From contig CAJJDN010000063.1 in NCBI GenBank assembly GCA_905182985.1, positions 131,230 to 142,017 on the forward strand: DNA of 10,788 nucleotides, given 5' to 3'. This stretch comes from Paramecium sonneborni. Its lineage: Eukaryota > Ciliophora > Oligohymenophorea > Peniculida > Parameciidae. The position numbers were made by a program, and so were the translations under genes. The notes beneath the pieces are model-generated. The model saw only the letters and a list, made by a program, of their open reading frames with translations. It was not told the DNA's origin and ran no database searches. This document shows, in pieces, positions 1 through 8,214 of this stretch; positions within the stretch are counted from its first letter, which is position 1; the number at the start of each line of letters is the position of its first letter.

Positions 1-2020
1 AAGCACCAGAACTTATAGAATCATAGAATAATTATACAGAAAAAGTTGATATCTGGGCATTAGCATGTGTGTTTTATGAAGTATTATCTTCTAATTCATT
101 ACTATCTTCTAATTCATTACTATCTTCTAATTCATTATTTAATGGTATACTAAATTTATATTTTTAGGATCAAGTTACAATGAAATAATAAATTAAATAA
201 AAAGACACAAAACTAATCAAGCTTTTATAAATGCAAAAATAAATTAATTATAAACTCCAGAAGAGATTAAATAATTGATAATATCGATGTTGAATTATGA
301 TGCCTCTAAAAGGCCTTCGATAGAAGATGTTTATAATGAGTTTTTAAAATATAACTTAAGTAAAAAGCCCACTATTATCGGATTACCACCATAACTACCA
401 TAACCACCATAACCACCATAACCACTTTCTATCGAATATGAAAAATATACTGGAATTCCATAACAATTGTAAAATTTAACAATACAAACTGAATAATAAA
501 AATTTGAAAATTAAGAATAACCATCAGTATAATAAAAAGATGTACTATATTTAGAATAATATCCTCTAATTAGCAATAAAGGGATTGGTGTTCCAACAAA
601 TTAAAAACAAGAGTCAGAAATAAAACATTCTCTGAATAAATTAACATAATAATTTGAAGAAAAAAATGATATCAAATAAAATAATTTAAGTGAAGATAAA
701 TTCTAATCTGTAATTGAATAAACTATGAATAAATATTAGAGTGTTTTTTCAAATTTAACACAGGATTTATTTAGTTAAGATGTAATTTTAATAAAGTAGA
801 TTGACGAATTAAAATCATAGAATTAAATACTAACTAATGAGAGGAAAACAAAAATTGATACTTTAAATAAAATGATGGAAGATTTAAAACAATAGAATGA
901 GATTTAAACTAAGGCGAACATGTAATAGATTGATACTTTAAATAAATTGAATATAGATTTAAAATCATAGAATGAAATTTAAACTAATGAGAGCAAAAAG
1001 TAGATTGATTATTTAAAGTCAGAGATTTAATAGTTAAATAATTAATATAATGATAGTAAAAAATAGATTGATTCTTAATTAAAAGTTATTTAAGATTTAT
1101 TATAAAAGAATTAAAAATAAAAAGATGAGAGCTAAAAAGAAATTGATACTAAAACAAAGTTGATTAAAGAATTAGAATAAAAGAATTTGAATTAAGTTAA
1201 TGAGAGCAAAAAATAGATTGAGACTTTTAATAAAGTGATTGAAGATTTAAAACAATTGAACAAGAACCAAACTAATTTATTTATTAAACATTTAGAAAGA
1301 TAAAATTTAAGTTAAATTAAGGAGACCAAGAACTAAGTTGACACTTTTCTGGGGTAGTCATAAAGTTAAGATTAAACTAATGAAAGCGAGAATTTGATTT
1401 AAACTTTCACAAATTTAATTAAAAATTTACAAAATTAACAATAAATATACTAAGTCAAGAAGTAGATTGATAATTTAAAGATAGCAATTGAAAAATTAGA
1501 AAATTAAAATTAAAATAATGAGAGCAAGAAGTAGATTGATAATTTAAACATATAAATTTAAAAATTAGAAAATTAAAATTAAGATTAATCTAAATAGAGA
1601 TAAAATTATATCGATACTTTAAGTAAGGAGATTGAAAGTTTAACTAAATAGAATTAAGAATAAAATATTGAAAGAAAAAAATTGTTTAATAGTTTAAATG
1701 ATTTTATTAAAGATTTACCAAAATTGAATGAAGATTTAAATGATAAGAACGAAATTTAGATTGATTCTTTACCTCAGTAAATTTAAGATGTATTATTATT
1801 TAATTAAAATTAAACTAACAAATGCAAGAACTTGATTTAAACTTTAACAAGGTGGATTGAATATTTAGAACGGTAGAATTTCTATTAATCTAAAAATAGA
1901 TAGATATTAAATTAAATGATACAATATTTGTTAAATCAAACTAATGATCAATAAACATAGATTAATGATCAATAAATAAAGATTAATAAGTTTTACTTAA
2001 CATTTCTGGATGCATTTTGA
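1..2020 (+). CDS. Protein kinase C-lobe with long coiled-coil tail (5' partial)
   Basis: Predicted Ser/Thr-type kinase of the ciliate expansion; substrate unknown. The frame starts at base 3, skips an intron at 145-167 and runs to TGA at 2018-2020: 664 residues in the window with TAA/TAG read as Gln. Visible kinase landmarks are APE (residues 1-3), VDIWALACVFYE (15-26, subdomain IX) and KRPSIEDVY (95-103, subdomain XI with its Arg). The glycine loop, HRD and DFG lie before base 1. The kinase domain ends near residue 109. A Pro-Gln stretch follows (121-134), then about 400 residues of Lys/Asn/Gln-rich coiled coil made of roughly 25-residue repeats. The protein ends in Asp-Ala-Phe, like the minus-strand kinase gene ending at 8215. 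Exon 1 carries an in-frame 18-bp triplication absent from that paralogue. No other defect is seen, so it looks intact as far as visible. Family assignment is secure; activity cannot be judged. Confidence 0.9.
85..138 (+). repeat. Three 18-bp tandem repeats inside the kinase domain
   Basis: The unit TATCTTCTAATTCATTAC occurs at 85-102, 103-120 and 121-138, the last with one mismatch. In frame it encodes a six-residue Ser/Asn/Leu unit three times, just after subdomain IX. The paralogous kinase 1 of the minus-strand gene has only SYKSLFNG here, so two extra units (12 residues) were gained in gene 1 without breaking the frame. Confidence 0.9.
145..167 (+). other. 23-nt spliceosomal intron
   Basis: Starts GTATAC and ends TTTTTAG. 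Removing it joins an Asn-Gly codon split (phase 1) and restores the kinase frame into subdomains X-XI; leaving it in runs into TGA near base 278. The intron is base-for-base identical to the one at 10470-10492 on the minus strand, at the same codon. Confidence 0.9.
386..424 (+). repeat. 9-bp CCACCATAA repeats encoding Pro-Pro-Gln
   Basis: About four units of CCACCATAA (one with CTA in place of CCA) encode PPQLPQPPQPPQP directly after the kinase domain. It is the only Pro-rich stretch seen in the window and probably marks a flexible hinge between kinase and coiled coil. Confidence 0.85.
833..1590 (+). repeat. Roughly 75-bp repeats encoding the coiled coil
   Basis: A motif of the form TNESKKQIDTL followed by LKxQN recurs in frame. 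Motif starts fall at 833, 908, 983, 1046, 1121, 1196, 1316, 1376, 1445 and 1514. The commonest spacing is 75 bp (25 residues); others are 60-69 or 120. Ile and Leu fall at heptad-like spacing, as expected for a coiled coil. The tail of the minus-strand gene (about 8400-8560) has one related unit, TNKSKKQIDTL, so the array seems to have expanded in gene 1. Confidence 0.8.
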
Positions 2021-2421
2021 ATTATATTTATAAAAAAGTTAAATAAAATATTAATTATTAATCAGATCAAATCTATAAAAATATATTTTATTTAATTAAT
2101 CAAAAACATTATCTAAGATAATAGCTTAAGGAAATATTGAGTAGTTCATATATTGTAAGCTAAAATTTAAGTCAATTAATTTAACAAGTTATCATTCATG
2201 AAAATTGGGCAAATAGTTTTCGTCATTAATTTTCTTGTTGATAGAAGAAATATTTATTAGCTGTTGCTAATCCTTTACCAATTTAATTTTTTGATTAAAA
2301 AACATTTTCTCTGATTAGTATAATAGCAGAGAGATGTTGATTAAAAAAAATAAATGAATAAAATAATTCGTGTAGGAGAATCGAAGATTATTTTTAAAAA
2401 GTTTGAAATTATCCCATTTTA
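2021..2421. other. 3' flank of gene 1, no gene seen
   Basis: The first bases after the stop match the flank of the minus-strand kinase gene: both read GCATTTTGAATTATAT across the stop, then drift apart. Beyond that I see only A+T-rich sequence with no convincing frame, RNA gene or terminator. Confidence 0.5.
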
Positions 2422-3364
2422 ATGAAATCAAATAAACCAAAAAAATAATCTAAGAATAAATTTACTTCTTTTTACATATCAATCATCTTGATTTGTCTCA
2501 TTATCATATTTTAATTTTATTATTATTTATCTAAATGATTGAAAACCATAATAATTAAAATAAGATATTCAAATCTTACCAGTAAGGATACTAGGTAATA
2601 GAAACAGATTATCTTCGATTTAACCTTACATTCTCTATATTAATAATACATAATTACACGAAACGAATAGTTTTACTTAATTATCTTTAACAATAATTTT
2701 TTCAAGCATGTGTCAGACTTAAACAATACTTTATAAAAAACCAAAAAGCCAACTTAAAAGCAAATAAGAGAACCATATAAAAATTCAAAGATGAATTAAT
2801 TGTGATTATTATGTAAAAAATAATAAAAATAATGAAAAAGGGTGTTTAAGAGAAAAATTAAATAAAATAATATTTTTTGATGAATCAAAAATAATTACTT
2901 AACAAAAAAATAAATCAAAATATATCCATTTTTTATTCGTAAATTAGTTAATAAAGAAATTTGATATTAATTTTAAATAATTTTAATCTTTATTTTTAAT
3001 TATGCTAATTATTAATATTATTTAAAAACATTCAACTTAAATCTTTAATTTATTTTATAATTTTAATTCTACTCCTTATTCAATTAAATTAACTTATATA
3101 ATTTTTTTTTTAAGTAATCTAAATTAGATTTAGAAAATATTTTTTTCTTGTTTCATTAGTAATTTTATCATTCTTTCATTTATGTTGTTGAAAAATGAAT
3201 GCAAGAAAATTAGTATTCATTTTTTTATGCAATAACTTACAATAATAATACAATTACAATTAAAATATAATATAATATATCAAAAATCATTTCTTTTTTT
3301 CCATTATTTACATTTTAAGAAATCTCCTTATAATTCGCTTAGTTATTTATAGCATCTTTAAGAT
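2422..3364 (+). pseudogene. Possible decayed membrane-protein gene
   Basis: A 38-codon ORF at 2422-2538 begins MKSNKPKKQSKNKF and continues with a strongly hydrophobic segment (YISIILICLIIIF), the look of a type II signal anchor. It stops at TGA. A neighbouring frame is then open from 2543, is broken by TGA at 2792-2794 and reopens to 3364. It contains plausible stretches such as ILPVRILGNRNRLSSIQPY and GCLREKLNKIIFFDESK. One frameshift and at least two TGA codons would be needed to join them. I recognise no family. With only TGA as stop in such A+T-rich DNA, open stretches of this size also arise by chance, so this is a weak call. Confidence 0.25.
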
Positions 3365-3564
3365 TGAATTTTTTTTTATTCTCTCTTTTACTATTAATTT
3401 TGATCTCTATCTGTTCTTAGTAAAAAATATTATATTTCTCCCTGGTATGTTTGTATGTAAATCTACAACTATTTCTTATTAGGTTTTTCTAAGGATAAGA
3501 AAACAACATACTTTTAGAAAATTTGTTACTTAGATTTCTGATTAAACATCATACCAATATTATT

Positions 3565-4201
3565 GAAGGAGCATAAGAAAAGTCTATTTATTATGGGAAA
3601 TTATTGATTATAAGCTATATGCCTTTAAAATAGTTAAAAAATATTCAGAAAAAGAAAGAAAGTTTATTTTTAAGAAATCATGAATGAACAGTAATAATTA
3701 ACATATCTCAATCAAAATGATTAATAAAGAATCTAAATAAATTAAACAGTTCAAGAATTGGAGAATATAGAAAATCGATTCTTAAAATATTTAACTTGTT
3801 CAAAATTCAGCTTAAGAAAGTAAATAATAAAATTTACCTTTCTAAAAGGATATTAATAAGTATAATTAAAAATTAGATAAAATAAAATAATTAGAAGTAA
3901 GTTTAGTTAGTAATATTAAAATGAAAAAAATCAAATAAATTTAAATAAAAATTTCATATAAAAGTAAATTAAATCTTTTAATAAAATAATTACAAAAAAT
4001 ATGATTCACATTTAACTAAAAAAAACCCAAAGAGATGAAGTTAAAGATTTATAAGCTGAAAATTTGGGTCAAAGATAGATGTAGAATACTCTTGGTCTTT
4101 ATCAAAGAGATCATAATAACCTCTAAAGCCCAAAAAAATTAACTGAAAACTTTAGTAAATAAATTAGAAATTGTAAAAGCATTCTTGAAATTACTTATTG
4201 A
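3565..4201 (+). pseudogene. Kinase relic lacking its catalytic core
   Basis: Three pieces of a kinase lie in order. Bases 3565-3605 read EGAQEKSIYYGKLL, like the GGGAQGSVYLAK glycine loop of kinase 2. After a frameshift, 3606-3680 reads DYKLYAFKIVKKYSEKER, a VAIK-type segment with its Lys codon at 3627, then TGA. An ORF from ATG 3680 to TGA 4199-4201 (173 codons) opens with NEQQQLT, found before HRD in kinase 2, and passes straight to LNQNDQQRIQIN, the kinase 2 subdomain XI sequence LNPNDQQRIQIN. HRD, DFG and APE are therefore missing. Its tail holds YQNEKNQINLNK, matching YQNEKPDINLNK in the linker of the two-kinase gene. I infer an internal deletion plus frameshift; a short expressed tail protein is possible but unlikely. 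Confidence 0.6.
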
Positions 4202-4715
4202 TTTTAATCAAATAATTATGGTTTTTTCTTTTTGTTTTTTAAAGAAAAATACTTTATTTGAATGAAATTTTATTAATTATGATTGTATTTTTGACTTTTT
4301 TACTTAAATTAAATTTGCTGTTTTAATATATTGTCTAAAATAAAGTAAAAATTAAAATTTTCTTTTCCCAACTGATATAAAAGAAGAAATGCTTTTTTTA
4401 AATACAATATAATTCCTGAAATTGGCTAGATTAACATTTTTATAATTTTTCAATGTTTATCCCTTACAATTTTTATGAATTTTTATTCAAAATAGGAATT
4501 ATGAATTATAAAAAAGCTTGTAAGTAGGTTGCTAGGCCAAGTTTTATTAATTATATCAATTTTTTGCAAAGAATTAAAAAACGGTCAATTTCTTTTCAAA
4601 TCATAATTAAAAATATAACTAAAAATGATCTAGATGTTATAATTTAATAATGAATTATTAAAATTTGTATTAGATTCCAAAATTATAATTATTTTAGACA
4701 TCTTTAGACATAAAA
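4202..4715. other. A+T-rich stretch with one small ORF
   Basis: Mostly featureless. An ORF of 50 codons at 4501-4653 (plus strand) has somewhat higher G+C than its surroundings and contains KACKQVARPSFINYINFLQ. This loosely resembles NIAKYMRYINMLQKDKK in the insert at 6132-6358, so both may be remnants of one unrecognised gene. I do not call it as a functional gene. Confidence 0.25.
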
Positions 4716-5214
4716 ATGTATATATTATTATAATTTGATATTCAGAGTCTTAGGATCTTGTAAGCAAATCTTGATTCTTTTATTAATTAATAACAAGTAA
4801 ATTTAGTTAAGAACATTAAATTAATTAACAAATATTAATTTTAACATTTTCTTAGTTATCATCATCTTTAATTTTTCCGATCCTATCCTCTAATTAATCC
4901 ACAGATTAATTAAACTTTTAAGATTTATTAAAGTAGAAGAAGAATTAAAACTTGTTAAAACAACTCAAGAACCTTTGTTGGCAATATATGTTGAATTACC
5001 ATTATTTAAAATTCAGAATTAGCTCAAGAATTTGTTAATTATATATCAATTGCTGATGTTTCATCATTAATCTTGTAAAACATATTTTATAAAGCAATCC
5101 ATCAGTCTAAACTCAATAATTAAACTTTCATCTATATTAAATGTTTAAAGATGAAAAGTGAAAATAAATTCTTGACAATCATAACTTTCAGTAAACTATA
5201 AAAATACTAATTAT
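4716..5214 (+). other. Open frame broken by one TGA, unknown
   Basis: A frame starting at ATG 4716 runs 92 codons to TGA 4992-4994 and then continues open in the same frame through SELAQEFVNYISIADVSSL and beyond 5214. The region around 4870-5160 has richer codon content than its flanks, which suggests eroded coding sequence, but no domain is recognisable. Further downstream the same open frame runs antisense over the minus-strand kinase relic, where it cannot be meaningful, so openness alone is weak evidence. Confidence 0.25.
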
Positions 5215-5867
5215 AATTAATTTTATTCTAATAGGAATTATTAAAATAAAAATTATTATTCATTTGTAGGTTAGTTTTTTTTTTTTTTAAATGCTTCTAA
5301 GTTTTTTAAAAACTTTTAAATTATTAATTATTATTAATTTTCAATTTATTTTTTTTAAAATATGATTCATTTAATATGTCTTTTTTAAAATCAGGTTTTC
5401 TTTTTATTCAATAGCTAAAAATTATAAATTTTTAAGACTATTATTTTTCTGATAGCTCTTTTTTAATTTGCTTTTAAATTTCTTAATGACAAGTACCTCT
5501 GTTCTTAATTAGAGGATTTTATACAGATTTTAGTAAATCTTAATAATATTATATTCTTATTTTATTTAAATATTCTATTATTCATTTTGATTTTGTTTAG
5601 TTTCCTCTGATTATTGATACATGCATAGAAGTAAATAAATTATAGGAATTTAATATATTTATTTATAGTTACGACTTTTGAAGCAATATGATATTTAAGT
5701 AATTGATAAAGTCATTTATATACTTTATCTATAGAAAGCTGTTACTAGCCTTTATAATTGAACATTTATATCATCAATTATTTAATCTCAACTAATTATT
5801 TTATTAACGAATAGCGAATCAGTTTTAAGATATTTTAATTATTTAACTATTTCTTTTAGACTTGATT

Positions 5868-5890
5868 CTAAGAATTTACATTAAGTATAC
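5868..5890 (-). other. Fossil 23-nt intron in the kinase relic
   Basis: On the minus strand it reads GTATACTTAATG...TTCTTAG, 23 nt, at the same place as the identical introns at 145-167 and 10470-10492. Length and splice-site bases are preserved although the surrounding exons are broken. Confidence 0.75.
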
Positions 5891-6131
5891 TATTCTATAA
5901 TGGCCTAGTTGATAATATTTCATATATAATACATGCTAATACCAAAATATCAACTTTTATCTGTATAATAATTCTGAAACTTTAAGTTCTAGTGCTTAGA
6001 ATGTGAAAGCGACAACTTTTACTCTTTTTAAGCTTACAGGTGCTGAGCTTCAAAAAAGCCAAAGTCGATTAATTGAAAATTATCTTACAATTTTATATAA
6101 TTTTCTAACTTGAAATTTCAAAAGATTAACT

Positions 6132-6358
6132 TCTACAAGGAACATTAAGGGGAAGAATGGATAAAGACACTTTAAAATATAAATGATTGAGTAATGACGT
6201 TATCTAAATTTGAAAAATAATGCGCAGCCAATATTGCTAAATACATGAGATATATAAATATGTTGCAAAAAGATAAGAAATATAATTAAAAAAAAAGAAG
6301 AATTTTATGAAAAAAGCAAAAAAAACTAAATAGAGGAAGATAAAGACATCTGATTTTT
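6132..6358 (+). other. Insert in the kinase relic with coding-like content
   Basis: Alignment with the intact gene stops near 6132 and resumes near 6359. ATTAACT at 6125-6131 and ATTAATT at 6359-6365 flank it, a possible imperfect target duplication. In the plus frame it reads YKEHQGEEWIKTLQNIND, TGA at 6188-6190, then an ORF from ATG 6194 to TGA 6308-6310 containing KFEKQCAANIAKYMRYINML. A shift in a run of A would continue into EEFYEKSKKNQIEEDKDI. It looks like a fragment of another gene, unrecognised, rather than a transposon; no terminal inverted repeats are seen. Confidence 0.4.
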
Positions 6359-6426
6359 ATTAATTCATAAAAAATTAAAAAAAAAATTGGTTGAGTTATG
6401 TATATTTTTATTAAAATAATCACCTA

Positions 6427-7511
6427 TAAAAATATTTAAATTCCAATTTATTTTATCTGAATGTGTCTCAACTAAGTCATATAATAAATTTGATTAAATT
6501 TTTCTTTTCTAAGCTTAATTTAAAGAATAATTATTTTAGAGATGAAATAAAAAAGGAATTAAAATAGTTTTTCATAAATAATTAGGGAATAATTAAGAAT
6601 TAGAAAAAATAGATGAAATCAAATAAAAATTAAAAGATTAGACGAATTATATTTAAGCTTATACAAAATTAAGTTTTGGCAAAAAAACATTAGAAGCACT
6701 TAGTTAAAATACTCCTAAAGTTCGAAATAATATACATAGCAACAAACAAGTGAAAAAAATTTTTTTTTTTGTAAAAACTTAAAATCAATTTATATATTAG
6801 CTTGCAATAATCATAAATTAATATTTTTGTTGTAATAATAAATTCTGTTTAGTGATAATATTTAAATTAATATTTTTTTTATAAAAATTATCTTGTTGTT
6901 ATAATTATAATATAGTCTAAAATTGAAAATCAACTCAATTTTCAAGATAACCTACCTAAAATTAATAAATTTTTAAAAAGATCTTGTTGATTATATTTAT
7001 CGTATTAGAAAGGTGATCGCTCAGCCTATCTTTTTTCTGATGAAATTATTAGAAATGTTAAATTAATATAAACACAGAAAAAGAATAATTTATAAATTTA
7101 TTTATAATAACTTTTAGATTTATATAATTCAAAATGCCTCCTTAAGTTTCACTTTTATATCTTTAATTTAAAATTTTAGTTCCACTATATATTATTAATT
7201 TTTTTGATCTTCCTGAATTAATTCTTGAATTATTTAATTTTGTTTAAAATTTTCAAGAATTTATTATTATTTTTCTTAATTTAAATTTTAAATCTCATTT
7301 TTTAAAATATCAATCTAATTATTATTCTAATTAATTAAATATAAATTCTATATTTTTAAATCTTCGATCAACTTCGTTAATGTATCAATCTATTTCTTGC
7401 TCTTGTTAGTTTAATCTTAATTCTCTTTTTATAAACTTTAAATCTCCTTAGTTTAATTATCAATCATAATCTATAAATTTTAATTCAACTACTATTATTT
7501 TTGAGAATCTT
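6427..7511. repeat. 1,085-bp perfect direct repeat, copy 1 (contig-end overlap)
   Basis: Identical, as far as read, to 7513-8597 at a constant offset of 1,086 bases, including homopolymers such as an 11-T run. It ends exactly at the N at 7512. The most economical reading is that this is the right end of one contig and that copy 2 is the left end of the next, not merged during scaffolding. Confidence 0.9.
7129..7511 (-). pseudogene. Duplicate 3' end of the two-kinase gene (probably an assembly artefact)
   Basis: Exact copy of the last 383 bases of the minus-strand gene (8215-8597), from the TGA complement at 7129-7131 to the N. It encodes the end of the coiled-coil tail with the LKEAF terminus and has no upstream exon, because the sequence breaks at the gap. 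It should not be counted as a separate gene unless the duplication is shown to be real. Confidence 0.85.
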
Positions 7512-7512
7512 N
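7512..7512. other. Single-N scaffold gap
   Basis: The only ambiguous base in the window. It lies exactly between the two identical 1,085-bp blocks, as expected where two overlapping contigs were joined with a minimal gap. Confidence 0.95.
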
Positions 7513-8214
7513 TAAAAATATTTAAATTCCAATTTATTTTATCTGAATGTGTCTCAACTAAGTCATATAATAAATTTGATTAAATTTTTCTTTTCTAAGC
7601 TTAATTTAAAGAATAATTATTTTAGAGATGAAATAAAAAAGGAATTAAAATAGTTTTTCATAAATAATTAGGGAATAATTAAGAATTAGAAAAAATAGAT
7701 GAAATCAAATAAAAATTAAAAGATTAGACGAATTATATTTAAGCTTATACAAAATTAAGTTTTGGCAAAAAAACATTAGAAGCACTTAGTTAAAATACTC
7801 CTAAAGTTCGAAATAATATACATAGCAACAAACAAGTGAAAAAAATTTTTTTTTTTGTAAAAACTTAAAATCAATTTATATATTAGCTTGCAATAATCAT
7901 AAATTAATATTTTTGTTGTAATAATAAATTCTGTTTAGTGATAATATTTAAATTAATATTTTTTTTATAAAAATTATCTTGTTGTTATAATTATAATATA
8001 GTCTAAAATTGAAAATCAACTCAATTTTCAAGATAACCTACCTAAAATTAATAAATTTTTAAAAAGATCTTGTTGATTATATTTATCGTATTAGAAAGGT
8101 GATCGCTCAGCCTATCTTTTTTCTGATGAAATTATTAGAAATGTTAAATTAATATAAACACAGAAAAAGAATAATTTATAAATTTATTTATAATAACTTT
8201 TAGATTTATATAAT
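7513..8214. other. Intergenic stretch with coding-like remnants
   Basis: Lies between the stop of the two-kinase gene and the kinase relic; the same content is at 6427-7128. On the plus strand an early frame reads SKLNLKNNYFRDEIKKEL and a shifted frame reads ELEKIDEIKQKLKDQTNYIQ, then TKLSFGKKTLEALSQNTPK (about 7683-7846). A short stretch near 8095-8160 reads KGDRSAYLFSDEIIRNVKL. These could be pieces of a broken plus-strand gene continuing from the 6132-6358 insert. No family is recognised and no intact start-to-stop frame exists. Confidence 0.3.
8009..8031. other. Short perfect hairpin downstream of the two-kinase gene
   Basis: TTGAAAAT (8009-8016) and ATTTTCAA (8024-8031) form 8-bp inverted arms around a 7-nt loop, about 185 bases past the stop codon. 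The second copy is at 6923-6945. In DNA this A+T-rich an 8-bp palindrome may be chance; a 3'-end role is only speculation. Confidence 0.4.

Larger units (their letters stand above)
5215..6426 (-). pseudogene. Decayed kinase copy, same family as kinase 1
   Basis: Read on the minus strand this aligns with kinase 1 and the linker of the two-kinase gene (about 9900-10788). From right to left it matches the sequence before HRD (6365-6420 against 10740-10788), the LIDFG segment (near 6060-6075), the DIWALAC/FYE region (5900-5960), an intron (5868-5890), the KLIISMLN and RPSIENVY region (5700-5800), and the linker down to about 5280, with weak matching to 5215. The HRD codons are lost, the APE region is altered and many indels break the frame. 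An unrelated insert splits it at about 6132-6358. It lies downstream of the two-kinase gene in the same orientation and so looks like a dead tandem duplicate. Confidence 0.75.

Noticed and set aside
833..1590. Regular direct repeats that could suggest a CRISPR-like array
   Set aside because: The repeats are degenerate, in frame and encode coiled coil in a kinase tail; spacers are not unique sequences of constant length.
2535..3191. 218-codon ORF on the plus strand overlapping the 38-codon ORF by ATGA
   Set aside because: With TGA as the only stop in very A+T-rich DNA, frames this long occur by chance. The translation is Ile/Leu/Phe/Gln-rich without recognisable motifs, and a different frame looks more protein-like in the same stretch.
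6000..6110. Attractive plus-strand frame reading TTFTLFKLTGAELQKSQSRL
   Set aside because: It is antisense to the LIDFG segment of the kinase relic, which is supported by alignment over more than 1 kb; the plus-strand reading is most likely coincidence.
8090..8140. Locally G+C-richer stretch with GCTCAG and CTGATGA, considered as a tRNA or C/D snoRNA
   Set aside because: No tRNA B box or cloverleaf is visible, and no D box or terminal stem pairs with the C-like box at a suitable distance.
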